Assembly: GCF_000005505.3 (NCBI RefSeq)
Contig: NC_016132.3
Coordinates: 14,684,501-14,748,500, forward strand
Origin: Brachypodium distachyon
Taxonomy: Eukaryota > Streptophyta > Magnoliopsida > Poales > Poaceae
Length of the DNA stretch: 64,000 bases
Direction: 5' to 3'
Part shown: one piece after another, positions 11,446-22,796 of the stretch
Layout of the letters: each line of letters opens with the position of its first letter
How positions within the stretch are numbered: position 1 is the stretch's first letter
Translations under genes and position numbers: made by a program
Notes under the pieces: generated by a model
The model's input: only the letters and a program-made list of their open reading frames with translations
Database searches by the model: none
Told to the model about the DNA's origin: nothing

Positions 11446-14400
11446 CTATGTAAAAACCTGCTTGAATTGTTTAGCAAAGACCCATGGTTCCTCTCTTGCC
11501 AGGATTTTTCTCACGTCGACTTGTTCACGAGGGATCTCAGGTGGTAGCACCATCGTCGTGAACTTGTGACTTTCTTCTTTGCCACCTTTGGTCCATCTTA
11601 CACGGAACATTGGGATCTTTGTGATCGAGTACTCCAATTCCCAGATCTCCTCGATAACGCCGAAGAACGCTTTGGTTTTGCTGTTGTCGTCGGTCGCGGT
11701 CTCAGAAGTCATGACTACACCACTATTTTGATACGTGCTTTTACGGTCCTGAGACACGGTGTAGAAGTTATAGCCGTTGATCGCATATGATTGCCAAGTA
11801 GAGACGTGATAAGTAGGTTCCCGTGTCAAGCATGCAACCGTTTCTTCTGATACATTGGTCATCTCCCTGCCGTACCAATAATTCTTCAGCCACCTTTCGA
11901 ATGTTTTATTGTGCTCCCAATGGATCAAGACTTCTGCTCTTTTAAGGTTTTCATTTTGCAGTTGTTCCATGTGCATTTTCTGATAAGGCCGGCAGCAATC
12001 GGCAGTTTGCAACACAACCAAATGTGCTCTTTCAAAGTCAGCTTCCCTTCCTCTTCCATAGACATTAAGGTATGTATGTCCAAGGCCACCTTCGCCATCG
12101 AGCTTGCCCTTGTGCCGTGATTCGGGAACACCTATTGATTTCTGATCGGCCAACCAATCCGTGCAGAACTCGATGCACTCTTCTGCCCTAAAGCTTTTCA
12201 CGATGCTACCTTCCGGACGCGATCTGTTACGAACGTACCGCTTCTGAACCCTGTTGTATCGTTCAGGGCCATACATGTTATGCAGGAACGAGGGCCCTAG
12301 GGACAAGATCTCATCGCATATGTGGATCACTAGATGGACCATGGTATCGAAGAATGATGGAGGGAAGAACATCTCGAGCTTGCACAGAATCTGTATCATA
12401 ATATCCTTCAATATTTGGCATCGTCTAATGGTGATTGACTTCTGCGATATGCTGTCAAAAAAATCAGAAAGCTTCATGATTGTCTCCCTTACGTGCGGCT
12501 CCATGATACCTCTGATTGCGACTGGAAGTAACTGAGTGAGTATGACATGGTTGTCGTGAGACTTCATGCCAGATAGCTTGTGACTCTTCATGTCAACTAG
12601 ATGCTTGATGCTCGACGAGTAGTTCGATGGGACTTTAACGCCCTCCAGACACTGGCACATCTTATTCAACTCGTCTTTGTACAGGTTGTAACATGAAAGA
12701 CGACACCGCGTGGTCACCGTCAAGAAACCATTCTTGTCGGCTGCCGACACTTGATCTTTGCCCCACAACTCTTTCCTGATAGACATGAGTTGTAGGTCCT
12801 TCCGTGCATTGGGTCCATCTTTCGTCTTCTCTGGATTGTTCATCAACAACCCCAGCACGTTGTCGCATACATTTTTCTCCACGTGCATTACATCTATGCT
12901 GTGGCGGCATTCCAAATGTGCCTAGTACTCCAGGTCCCAGAATACGGACCTCCTTTTACACACGACGCCTTCAGGTTCCTTATATTTCTTCGCAGAAATC
13001 TTTCCGGGGACAACTTCAAGATCGTTCACAATTTCGAGGATTTGCATACCAGACTTCTCTTTCGGCGCTGTCCCGTGCTCCATCTTCCCATTGAACATTT
13101 CCTTGTCATCCCTCCAAGGGTCTTTAGCATCCAACCACTTTCGGTGGCACATGTAAACAATTTTGGATGAAGCGGGCAAGTTCTCCGATGTCGTGTTTTC
13201 CCCGCACTTTGTACGGGCCTTGTAGCCATGTGTCACCTGGCATGAAGTATTTCCATTCGCGGGGTAGTCATGCACGCAGGTCAGAAGTGCTGCTCTCATC
13301 GTGAAGTACTCCCTCCTGTTTGCGTCCCAAACCACTCTGCCAGGGTTCCAAAACTGCTTCAGCTCATCCTTCACTAGCTGCAGATACACATTTAGGTCAG
13401 CTCCCGGCTGCTTTGTACCCTGTATGAGCATGCACATGTGGATGTACTTTCTCTTCATGATTAACCATGGAGGAAGGTTGTAAACAAACAAGATCACTGG
13501 CGCTTGTTGTTCATAATTCCAAAAAGATTTATCCCGTCAGTGCTGAGACCGAGCCTCAGGTTTCTGGGCTCTGCCCCAAAATCAGGAAATGTCGTGTCGA
13601 AGTTCCTCCACTGAGTCCCATCGGCAGGGTGTCTTAGGACCCCAGCTTCCTCCACACGGTAGTGCCCGTCAGGATCGAATGCAGCCTGCGCCGGATCGTG
13701 ATAGACGAGATACCTCGCGTCCTTAACGTTCTGCATCCAACGCTCAACTTGGCCACCTGCCGTAAGATACCAGACAGTCTTTGCCGGCCTGCCCTTCATC
13801 ACTTCTTCCCCATCGTCTTCGCCAGCTCTGGCGTTTTTCTTCTTGTATCTCGATGCACCGCATATGTGGCAGCTCTCATGGTTCTCGTACTCTCCAATGT
13901 ATACCATGCAGTCGTTTGGACATGATGATGTTTCACACAATCTAATTCAAGCGGGCATGTAATCTTCTTCGCCTCCTATGTGTTCTTGGGCAACTTGTTT
14001 GGTTGTGAAAAAACCGAAGCAAGGTAACTCAACAAGTTCGTGAAGCCCTTGTCTGCCAGCATGATGCTGCCTTCAGCCTCAAAAGTTCGAGCGTCACTTC
14101 GAGCACGTGGTTTTTTTTGCCAGCTCCATCATACAAGGGTGTATTTGCGCCCTCCAACAATTTTTTGAACTGAGCAGACTCTGCTTCATCTTCGGGGTCC
14201 TCCAGCTGCTCCCGTAGGTACGGGTCATCTAGCATTTCGGTAATCCTGTCTCGTGGAGCTCCTTCACCTTCCACATTAGCCTCCTCATCGACCCTTGTTT
14301 CTTCCTCGGAATCATTCGCCAGATCATACCGCAGGACATCATCATCTTCGCTACCGCTACCGACATCAACCACATCCTCCCCGTGACAAGTCCGGCGAGA

Positions 14401-14607
14401 ATAATCTTCCACAAAACCCGATGCCATCACGTGCATCTGAACATCTTCAGGCTTCATCATGCATGTGTTTCCACATTTGCGACATGGACAATGCATCATC
14501 AAAAGTCATTTTTGTTCCATATCACCTTTCGCGACTCCAAAAAAGACCGTCCATTCGGTTATCCATTGAGCATTGATTCTTTCCTTGGCGTACATCCAAA
14601 AACGGTC
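11446..14607 (-). pseudogene. TNP2-like CACTA transposase, degraded
   Basis: The N-terminal Transposase-associated block (DRFWMYAKERINAQW...) starts at 14607 and hits an in-frame TGA at 14506-14508 just before the HCPCRKCGNTC cysteine cluster. The open frame then runs 14502-14029, and a second piece runs 13940-13494 (ECHICGASRY-like zinc-ribbon; LSTDGINLFG, typical of Transposase_21). The reading frame changes at 13494-13497 and continues (VYNLPPWLIMKRK, IQGTKQPG) to an in-frame TAG at 12922-12924. It then runs open to 11446 through the HSIDVMHVEKNVCDNVLG block, a DUF4218-like region and a DUF4216-like region. The gap 13941-14028 may be an intron. At least two nonsense changes and one frameshift make it inactive. 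Confidence 0.85.
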
Positions 14608-15242
14608 TTTCGATCTACAACACAATACACAAGAAAACAAACAAAGCAAAATAGTTGGCATAATCATTGACAAGGGAATTAAGGTGTTAATTAACCGGAG
14701 CTAACTAAAAATTTGAAATTAGAGACATTCGGAGAGAAATTGGAGGCCGGCGAGAAAGATCGAGAGGGAGAGAGAGCTCGCAAGCGACAGGAAAGCTCCG
14801 GGCGACGACGAGGAGGCTGCATTTTGGCCGGCGGCCGCGGAGCTCAAAAATTTGAAATTGGGGAACTTCGGAGAGAAATTGGAGGCCGGCGAGAGAGATC
14901 GGGAGGGAGAGATAGATCGGGAGAGAGATCGGGAGGGAGAGATAGATCGGGAGAGAGAGGGAAGCTTCGGGGTCGAGAATCAGAGCTCGCTGGCCGTCGG
15001 AGCTCCAAAAATGGAGATCGGCAGCCATGGCCGCCCGCCAGCCATGGAGACGGCGCCGCCGACGCGAGGGGGAGAGAGGAGGAAGGGGGAGGGAGGAGGG
15101 GCTACCTGGGGGGCTCGCCGGCGGCCATGGCGTCGTCGGGCAGCGCCTCGCTGTCGCCGGAAGTGAAGGAGCCACAGCTCGTCCGTTACGACGCGCAGCG
15201 CGACGAGCTGCGGCTCTGCCCAACGAATTTAAATCGCGACGC

Positions 15243-15486
15243 ATCAGTGGCGATCGGGAAACGGGCGACCGTTACTGATAATCGTGGACACATCAGTAAC
15301 GGTCGCGTTGGGTCGACCGTTACTGATGCGTGGTTCATCAGTGGCGGTCCCCTTGCGCGACCGCCACTGATGTACGGCTGGGCGGGGACGGGCAAAGCCC
15401 GTTGTGTTCATCAGTAACGGTCGCGGCCGCGACCGACACTGATGTTATTCATCAGTAACGGTCACGCCGGACCCGTTACTGATGTG
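15243..15486. repeat. Right subterminal repeat array of the CACTA element
   Basis: About nine copies of the same 13-15 base motif as the left end (CATCAGTAACGGTCG, GACCGTTACTGATG and variants with CAGTGGCGG) occur in both orientations, ending 30 bp before the terminus at 15516. A purine-rich leader-like block (about 14,705-15,240) with three tandem copies of a GAGAGAGATCGGGAGG-type unit lies just inside it. Long open frames in that block are low-complexity artefacts. Confidence 0.8.
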
Positions 15487-15611
15487 CCGTTGCATATAGA
15501 CCATTTTGTAGTAGTGTAGATGTGACTATGTCGCAGCTGACTCAATCGCTTGATTTTTAGTTTAAGCAAAAAACGCTTAAATCTAAGTTGACACATCATG
15601 ACATCAAAGCC

Positions 15612-15847
15612 ATTGAAATACGGTTTTGCTATATCTGAATTGTCTGATTTTTAGCTAGAGATCAGATGATTCCTCAACCATTGGATATGTTTTTACGCTT
15701 TAACATTCAGAACGAACGATGAAAGGAAAAGAGTGGGATGGCTTCCAAATAATAATTGAACGGTTGTGATACATCAACTGAGATTTCACTATTTTTCTTA
15801 AAAATTGGGCAACTAAGATATAGCCACATCCATTGAAATACGGTCTA
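15612..15847. mobile_element. Fold-back MITE with TTGAAATACGG ends
   Basis: The left end CATTGAAATACGGTTTTGC is mirrored by the right end, whose minus strand reads GACCGTATTTCAATGGATG, followed on both sides by GGNTNTGCTATATCT-type sequence. Related segments with GGTTTTGCTATT...TAAGTC are seen near 16,340, 29,620, 31,770 and 50,305-50,500, so this is a dispersed family. The superfamily is not certain; a Mutator-type MITE is one possibility. No clean target duplication was identified. Confidence 0.45.
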
Positions 15848-16412
15848 TCCGCAGTTGTCCTATCCTCCCTCTCCCACGTTCTGTCGTTGTATTAAGATGT
15901 GATCGTCAAGCAAATCGACTGTTCGCTGACTAAAAAATGTACAAGTTTCTTATACCAAAACCGGCAACGCTTAATTCTATCCGAACAACTTAATTGTCTT
16001 TGCACAACTGCACTGGTATGTTTCTCCTTCTAATAAACGCGAAGAGACAACACCCGTACGTACGGATGCAACAGCGACATCGGTGGACCACGGCACGGAC
16101 ACACCTACACCAGGGAGTAGTTGTGTATGGGCGCAATACGTACGGACAGTTTTTGTACGGTATTTGTAGCTTGCGCGCCACAGGTGAATGTCACGTTCCC
16201 AGGTAGGAGACATGCACGTCTATGTAGCTTTTGGGCTGCAGCAACATCCATCTCCATCTCTTTATGACTTTATCTACTCGCTCTGGCCACCTCTCTTCAA
16301 ACGACTTAAATTTGTCTAAAAATAAACGTATCTATATACTAAACGGTTTTGCTATTGATAAGTCGCGATCAATTGACATGTGAGCCATCGGATCGTAATC
16401 CAATATATAATA

Positions 16413-16582
16413 CTTCCTCCGTTTCATAACTCTTGTCTCAAATTTGCCTAAAAATGAATGTATCCATTCCTAAAAAACGTTTAGTTACATGTAATATTTT
16501 AACGACTTAGAAATAGCCACACCATATATACTAAAATACTTCTAGATACATGTAATATTTAGGCACTTCACATTGGACGGAG
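16413..16582. mobile_element. Stowaway-like MITE (diverged)
   Basis: The element begins CTTCCTCCGTTTCATAAC after a TA and ends GGACGGAG before a TA, the pattern of Tc1/mariner-type Stowaway elements. The body contains the CTCAAATTTG...ACATGTAATATTT blocks seen in other copies of this window. Confidence 0.6.
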
Positions 16583-17289
16583 TAAGTAATAATTTTCAAG
16601 CGAAAAATTAATTGGGCCTATTTCTATATTCACTCGTGTCATCTCCAACAAGGTACTAGTTAGTACCAGTACTAAAAAATTTCTCTCCTTTTTTCAATGT
16701 GTTTCAATTTTTTTCTTATTTATTTCTTTTTTTGATAGACCCACGTGTCATCTTCTTTGTTGTCTTGATATCCGTGTAGTACATGTTATTTTTCAAACGA
16801 CCATTATTTGGTTGTGTCATTCTTCTCTCATTTACATTGACCACTAATTTTCTTGGTACCTGTGTAGTATCTCTTGTGGGATGCCTTTTGCAACCTTGGG
16901 TCAGCCAGCCATGCGTGATTCCAGCAAGGCCGATACACGCACGGCCTACCAAGACATGGATTGGGAACCTACGATGAGCTTTAGCCTTTAGCCCATGCTA
17001 TATGGATAATTGATTTTGGTTCTCATGGATCGAGCAGCGGAGACTTATTAACGCAAGGCTTTGCCAAAAATCAAGCTCATCGTTGATAGTATGATCTTGT
17101 AGCCTGAACTAAAATAATGTATTTGTAAAATGAAAAAAAGGTCGTAAGGAAGAATAAAATGGTTTCCTATGCTGCTATGTGCTATCGACGGATGCGTCGT
17201 CTAATCGTTGCTATGGACCATACAGATGCGGCATGACATCTCGACATCCATCTGGAGTTAAATTCCAGTCCTCTGTTATATAGTAAAAG

Positions 17290-19330
17290 CAATATGAAGA
17301 GTATTGAGGAGAGGTTTCACGTTGATTCACGTCACCTCAATTAGTTTGACCGTTGGATAGAAGATCCGAGGATCATAAATTGTTTGTCCAAACATATGTT
17401 ACGTTGCTAAATCCTCTAGAGTCCCACACGATTTCCGTTAAAAAAATATGTCACATTAAAACATGTCACGTTATCGCACTAAATCCCGCCCCTCACGATT
17501 TCCATTAAAAACAAAGAACCGGACTCTTGGTTTTATACGCGCTTTGCACGGACGGTACAGAAGATCGATTAACAGCAGAGCAATTAAAACTTCCTTTCAA
17601 AAAAAAAAATTAACACGTACGATAAATTCTCGGCAGATCTAACACCAGTTCCCACCAGTCCATATCTTTCTATGCGCGTTCAACAGCAGTATCTGTCAAT
17701 CTATTATGTTATCTATTTTTATCTAGGAAACCATGCCGCGGCACGACGATGCGCGCACGACGCCCAGCTGAGCAGCTCCTGTTGTGCTTGCAATGCAGTC
17801 TTACGCAAGAAAAAAAAGAGAGGATGCATGCATCTCTAGGTCCAGTGCAGCACCATGCAGACGGCGTCGCGCACGGAGGCAAACTAGCTGAACTGCGAGC
17901 GTTAGTTCTGTTTTATCTATTCTATCGTTACTCCTTCGATTTGAGTGTCACTGAATTTGTACAAAATACTAAATTAACAACACTTATTATGGATCGGAAT
18001 AAGTAAATATAAAAAGCAATATGAGCAGCACCGAGGAGAGGCACCGCACTCATCCACCTCATCCTAATTATCTGGTCCGTTAGAACTGATATTCGATGGT
18101 TAACATTTAGGGAGTAGGATATATCTAATGGGTTGGACAAAACATCATTCAAGGCCCACATAGGCCTAATATTCCATATAAGCCAAAAGTCTATTTGTAT
18201 TGTGCCAAACGTAACATACTACGTTCTACGACAAATATGTATGATATCACAACTTTTTTTCATTATTTTTTGTAATGGATCGCGAGAATATTAAGTAGTA
18301 AACTATTCATTATCTTTTATCTATATTATGAAAGCACGAGGAGGGCTATGAGGGGAGGCACCATGCTGATCCACATAATCTAAATTATTTTAACCGTTAA
18401 ATCTCATATTTGATGACTACGATTTAATTAGGTGGATATATCTGATGGGTCAAAGACTAAACATCAAAGTGATTTGAGACCAACATAGGCCCAATATGCT
18501 AGATAGGCCAAATAGTTCTTTACATGATTCCAAACGCACAAATGACCAATCAGTTTGATTTGCATCATCTGAATTGTTTAAACCGTTATATAATAAAGCA
18601 CAGTATAGGGCACTAGCGTTGATCCACATAATCTGAATTATTGAAACTATTAGATCTTGATTTGTATGGTGTCAAAAACAATATGCAAAGACCGTTGCAC
18701 GATCAATATGTTAAGACCTCTCAACTTTATTTCCCTTATATGTCTTCTGAATCATGAGAATATTAGGTAGTAAACCTAGCTCCATTCATCATAATCTATA
18801 TTTATGCAAGAGGATTAATTATCAACGAGCGTTTAAAGAATTAAAAAAACATTTTTTAGGATTACGAGAATATGAAGTAGTAACCTCCTCTCAATCCGTC
18901 ATAATCAATATTTATGAAAGGATTATTTATTAACAAGCATTTAAAGAATTATAATTGTACATCCTAACACGTAAACAGAACATATTGCATTAATGATTAA
19001 AAAAAGTTACGACCATGGGCAGATCCACCTTGGGGGCACCATGGACACGTGCCCAGGTTTCTGGGTTGTGTATCCAAAAGGGAAGCAACGACTCTAATGG
19101 TGTCACGTGGCAGAATTGTGAAGCTTAAGCCCGAGCACATAGGCTATAGACTTAGGCTAGCTCCACCAATGGTTATGACATGACCATTTTTTCAATGTTT
19201 TCGACAGATAAGAGAATATAAAGTAGTAAGCTCACCTCTATTCATTATAATCTACGTCTATATTTTTGCAAAGGTGAGTTATTAACGGTCATTTAAAGAA
19301 TTACAACTCTACATGCTAACATGTGATCCT
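17290..19330. repeat. Gene-free stretch with diverged repeat units
   Basis: Two motif families recur. One begins GAGGAGAGG(C/T)..CAC and continues with a T(A)ATC.AATTAT...ACCGTTAGAT-like run; copies are near 17,305, 18,030, 18,350 and 18,600. The other is built around GAGAATAT(A/T)AAGTAGTAA followed by a CATAATCTATATTTATG-like run; copies start at 18284, 18756, 18866 and 19211. Spacing is irregular and divergence is high. No open frame of interest and no gene was recognised between 15,850 and 21,430. Confidence 0.4.
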
Positions 19331-19879
19331 AAAGTTAACTATGGATACTAATTAACATCATATATGAGCGACTAACTAGATATCGAATAAAAAACAATTA
19401 CTAATCAAATATCACTACAAAGCCAAAAGGCAAATGACTAGCTCACGATCTAAACTTTGATCAAGTATAGATAAAATAATCATGTAAAAGACCTCACATA
19501 AGGATTTATTATTAAAAAAATCTACTTATATAGCTTGGCATACACACAACACGTCAGTGCAAACAAGTGATTGACTAATCCAGCTTGTGAAGTTTAAACT
19601 TTTGTAAATAATAATATACACAATCAGTCGTCTCATGATCAGTCATCTCAGGTGCGACCATCATCTCACAACAATCAATTAGTTTAACGCACACATTGAT
19701 CAACCAATCAGGCTCACATTGTAAACTTAAAATTGTGAATTACGATCTAAAGCCACATAAAAATAAAACGTTGCGTCATATTCAAAACACAATAATTTCA
19801 TACTTCTAAGAGTAGTGTGATTAGTTAAATGTGCTTTCCTAGATGTAGGTTTTGTTAGTTGATCTGCCTTTATAGCTAT

Positions 19880-20720
19880 TGTTGTTGTTCTCGACAACAA
19901 TTAGAGTAAGGGGTGCCAATGCTCGATGGCACAAGTGCGGGTGTAAATGTAGGGCGTGTACGCCGGCCTTATAGCGAAGGTTGTCGTACACTTGGACAAG
20001 TTGACACGTCAATATTTTTTGAATATGTTCGGTCGACCCTGCAGGTGCGACTTAATCCTATGTTAGGAAAAGCTTCGAGGGGGTTGTTAGCCGAGGGTTT
20101 GGGCCGAGCGGATCTTCCCAAGACACCTTTAGGCGAGAGGTCCGTCGGGGCCGCTCGTACTTGGACCGAACGCGTATTTCCAAGTATCGAGGTTAGGATT
20201 CCCTCGGAACTCTAACCCAACCCCTTCTCCTTCGAGTCCGGGCCGAACGCGTCTTCCCGGATCTCGAAACTAGAGCTCTTTGCAAGAGACTCTAGCCCTC
20301 TCCCTTGAGTTTATTCAAGTGAGAGTGAATGATACATGCCCTCATGTGGGGTATTTAAAGCCTAGGGGTCCATGACAAATGACCATGGCTACCCTTGAGG
20401 GAGAGAGAAAAGTGGAGGCAAAAGGATAAAAGTAGGTCCTTTGGTCCATAGCTTTTGTGTGCACCATGAGAGAAAAGTAGGGTTTGGTCCATGGTCCACC
20501 ATGGACCAAGGGCCCTCCTCTCACTTTTCTTGCTCCCCACTCTAACTCATTTGACCCCTTGACCATGGCATGAGAGGCTTGACTTGTTGACTAGTTTTCC
20601 TCTGCCACGTAGGATTGACCGCGCCACGTAGGTGTCTTTGACTCGTGCTTGCGGAATGTTGACTTGGTCGCCATCACATAGGATTTACGGCTCGGCCCAT
20701 ATAAGGGTTTATTTTACTAC
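19880..20720. other. Gene-free, LTR-like or promoter-like unassigned block
   Basis: This block has higher GC than its surroundings, a short repeated CGAACGCGT(A/C)TT(T/C)C motif (near 20,168 and 20,245), and a TATTTAAAG box near 20,350 followed by a purine-rich tract. It looks like part of a retrotransposon LTR. However, I could not find paired TG...CA ends with a target duplication, so the nature is left open. No coding sequence is supported. Confidence 0.2.
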
Positions 20721-21121
20721 TATTCTTCAAATTTTATTTGAGTGTATATGTGTAGTGAGGTTTATTAATTTTGCATTTCGAAAAAATCAATCGTGAACAT
20801 GGTTCGTGAAGGAACTTTTAATTTCCTATTTTCATACTGGTCTAATAGCACATACCAGTGACATGCCTTTGTCATTTTTTTGTGCTTTAAAAATAATACA
20901 AATACAATAATAAATATCTTTAATAAAGATGTTTTGCACGGGACACCTTGCTAGTTCTTTAATTAATGCAAAAAAGGGAAATATCAGGAAAACATAGCTT
21001 ATGCATTTTTTTTGTAAATCCGGTACGCATATCCATTTAACTGGTTTAAGTAACACTAAAGTAACATATCTTGGAGGGAAGCGCCGTCGCCGCGTCGTAT
21101 AATTGCCTTAAAAAAAAGATA

Positions 21122-21235
21122 CTCTTTCCGTTTCATAATTTTTATCTCAAAATTTGCCCCCAAAATAATGTATTTATTTATAAGAAATGTTTAGATTCAT
21201 GTAATATTTCGACAAAAATTATTAAACTGAGGGAG
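21122..21235. mobile_element. Stowaway-like MITE upstream of GA2ox
   Basis: CTCTTTCCGTTTCATAATTT follows a TA and the element ends AACTGAGGGAG before TA. The body has the usual TCTCAAAATTTG and CATGTAATATTTCGAC blocks. It lies about 200 bp upstream of the GA2ox TATA box, so it could contribute to the promoter region. Confidence 0.6.
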
Positions 21236-21437
21236 TATCTCTTGTCCGTCGAGCACATACTGCATAAGCATGCACACGCAGGTTGTGTCTCTGGTCTCTT
21301 CTGCGGTCATTTGCAGTTTCGCGCTAAACTGACTAACGAACACTTCAAAGTTTAAAAAAATAAAAAAAAAAATAGCGAGAGCACCTGGTTGCGGGCTTGC
21401 TGCAGGAGCTCAAAGTTAAATTGATGCTCCTGTCGCC

Positions 21438-21445
21438 TATATATA
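21438..21445 (+). promoter_or_regulatory. TATA box of the GA2ox gene
   Basis: TATATATA, preceded by a GC-rich CTGTCGCC, lies 200 bp before the ATG at 21645. Transcription would start near 21,470 and leave a leader of about 175 bases. No other TATA-like sequence sits at a suitable distance. Confidence 0.6.
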
Positions 21446-21644
21446 CGAGCCAGTAGCTCCTTCATCACAGCATCAAGATCACCACCACAAGTGCATCTGT
21501 GCAAAGCGTGAAAAACAGAGCAAAACATCCTCTGCCTCAGCCCGCGAAGCCAGCTCCTCTCCCCTGTTCCTACTCTGTTTCCCTCACTCACTGACTCACT
21601 CGAGAGTTCCTAGTGGAACGCGAGGCTTTGCTCGGGACCCGGCC

Positions 21645-22796
21645 ATGGTGGCGATCAAGGCGCCGAGCTCCATCGACCACGCGAACCCGCTGACCAAGTC
21701 CCCCAAGGCCGCAGCAGCAGCAGCAGCAGCGATCCCGACGGTGGACCTGTCGTCCCCGGGCGCGGCGAGGGCCGTGGCGGATGCCTGCCGCGGCGTGGGC
21801 TTCTTCCGGGCCACCAACCACGGCATCCCCAGCTCGCTCGCCGCAGCGCTCGAGGCCCGCGCCATGGCCTTCTTCGCGCTCCCGCACGAAGACAAGGTGG
21901 ACGCCACCATTGCCGCGGCCGCCCGGAGGCCCTTCGGGTACGGCAGCAGGAGCATCGGCTCCAACGGCGACGTCGGCTGGCTCGAGTACCTCCTCCTCTC
22001 CCTCGGCTCAAACTCAAACTCCAGCTCCATCCCAGGAGCTTCCTCCCTCCCGCCATCGCTCCGGGCGGCGCTGGAGGAGTACACGGGAGCGGTGAGGAAC
22101 GCGAGCGGGAAGGTGCTGGAGCTAATGGCGGAGGGGCTGGGGATGCAGGAGAGATGTGCGCTGAGAAGGATGGTGGATGGAAGCGAGGAAGAGCTTGTCA
22201 GGGTGAACCATTACCCGCCGACCAAGGAAGAAGACTGCGTGGCGGGGATGACGGGGTTCGGGGAGCACACGGACCCGCAGATCATCTCCCTGCTCCGGTC
22301 CAACCGCACGGCCGGGCTCCAGATTAAGCTCCAAGGACCCGACGCGCCATGGGTCAACGTGGCTCCCGACCCGGATTCCCTCTTCGTCAACGTCGGCGAC
22401 TGCTTGCAGGTGCTGACGAACGGGCGGTTCAGGAGCGTGAAGCACAGGGTGGTGGCGCCGGAAGGGGCGCAGGCGTCGAGGCTGTCGGTGATCTACTTCG
22501 GCGGGCCGGCGCCGGCGCAGAGGATCGCGCCGCTGCCGGAGCTGATGAGGGAGGGCGAGCAGAGCCTCTACAGGGACTTCACCTGGGGGGAGTACAAGGC
22601 GGCTGCCTACAAGACCCGCCTCGGCGACAACCGCCTCGGCCCCTACGAGCTGCGCAACGTCGCAGATACTAATCCGACGGCTCTGATCACCGCCTCCAAG
22701 GAACCCACAGCCGCCGATCACTGCTGCAGCAACAGCAGCAGCAGCAGCGCCGCCTGCGTCGTCGTCCAGCCGCCGCACGTAGCACAAGTGCACTAG
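21645..22796 (+). CDS. GA2ox: Gibberellin 2-oxidase (C19-type), intronless
   Basis: The 383-residue single-frame protein is a 2-oxoglutarate/Fe(II)-dependent dioxygenase. The N-terminal DIOX_N part includes IPTVDLSSPGAARAV (30-44), and GWLEYLLLSL (111-120) is a GA 2-oxidase signature. The iron triad is H208, D210 and H267 (FGEHTDPQ, VKHRVVA); the 2OG-binding RLS is 279-281; NHYPP is 188-192. The protein ends with a serine/alanine-rich tail (355-383) after the TRLGDNRLG block. The family 2-beta-hydroxylates bioactive GAs and precursors in the cytosol, switching off the hormone. The close fit to the GA2ox1/3 type, not the longer C20 GA2ox group, suggests C19 substrates. The start at 21645 gives a normal length. 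An Ala run (22-29) comes from a GCA repeat. No intron interrupts it, although many family members have two. Confidence 0.92.
   Translation: MVAIKAPSSIDHANPLTKSPKAAAAAAAAIPTVDLSSPGAARAVADACRGVGFFRATNHGIPSSLAAALEARAMAFFALPHEDKVDATIAAAARRPFGYGSRSIGSNGDVGWLEYLLLSLGSNSNSSSIPGASSLPPSLRAALEEYTGAVRNASGKVLELMAEGLGMQERCALRRMVDGSEEELVRVNHYPPTKEEDCVAGMTGFGEHTDPQIISLLRSNRTAGLQIKLQGPDAPWVNVAPDPDSLFVNVGDCLQVLTNGRFRSVKHRVVAPEGAQASRLSVIYFGGPAPAQRIAPLPELMREGEQSLYRDFTWGEYKAAAYKTRLGDNRLGPYELRNVADTNPTALITASKEPTAADHCCSNSSSSSAACVVVQPPHVAQVH

Larger units (their letters stand above)
4689..15516 (-). mobile_element. Complete CACTA (En/Spm) DNA transposon, 10.8 kb, mutated
   Basis: The left end reads CACTACTACAGAAAG from 4689. 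The right end, read inward on the minus strand from 15516, is CACTACTACAAAATGG. Both are flanked by the trinucleotide TAG (4686-4688 and 15517-15519), the 3-bp target duplication expected of CACTA elements. Both ends carry subterminal arrays of a motif around ATCAGTAACGGTCG in both orientations, the usual TNPA-binding type of structure. Inside are two minus-strand pseudogenes: TNP2-like transposase nearest the right end, and a TNPA/Ulp1-like gene nearest the left end that is interrupted by a solo LTR. Frame damage in both genes indicates a non-autonomous relic. The nearly matching ends suggest it could still have been mobilised in trans. Confidence 0.92.

Noticed and set aside
14713..15417. 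Open frame of 234 codons on the plus strand
   Set aside because: It is a low-complexity Arg/Glu/Gly frame from GAGAGA/CGGGAG repeats at the right end of the CACTA element.
4709..15486. Regular repeats that at first look like a CRISPR-type array
   Set aside because: The motif alternates orientation, spacers are not unique and uniform, and the location next to CACTA ends in a plant genome explains them.
19880..20720. Possible second LTR
   Set aside because: It resembles an LTR in composition and has a TATA-like box, but no paired TG...CA ends with a target duplication were found.
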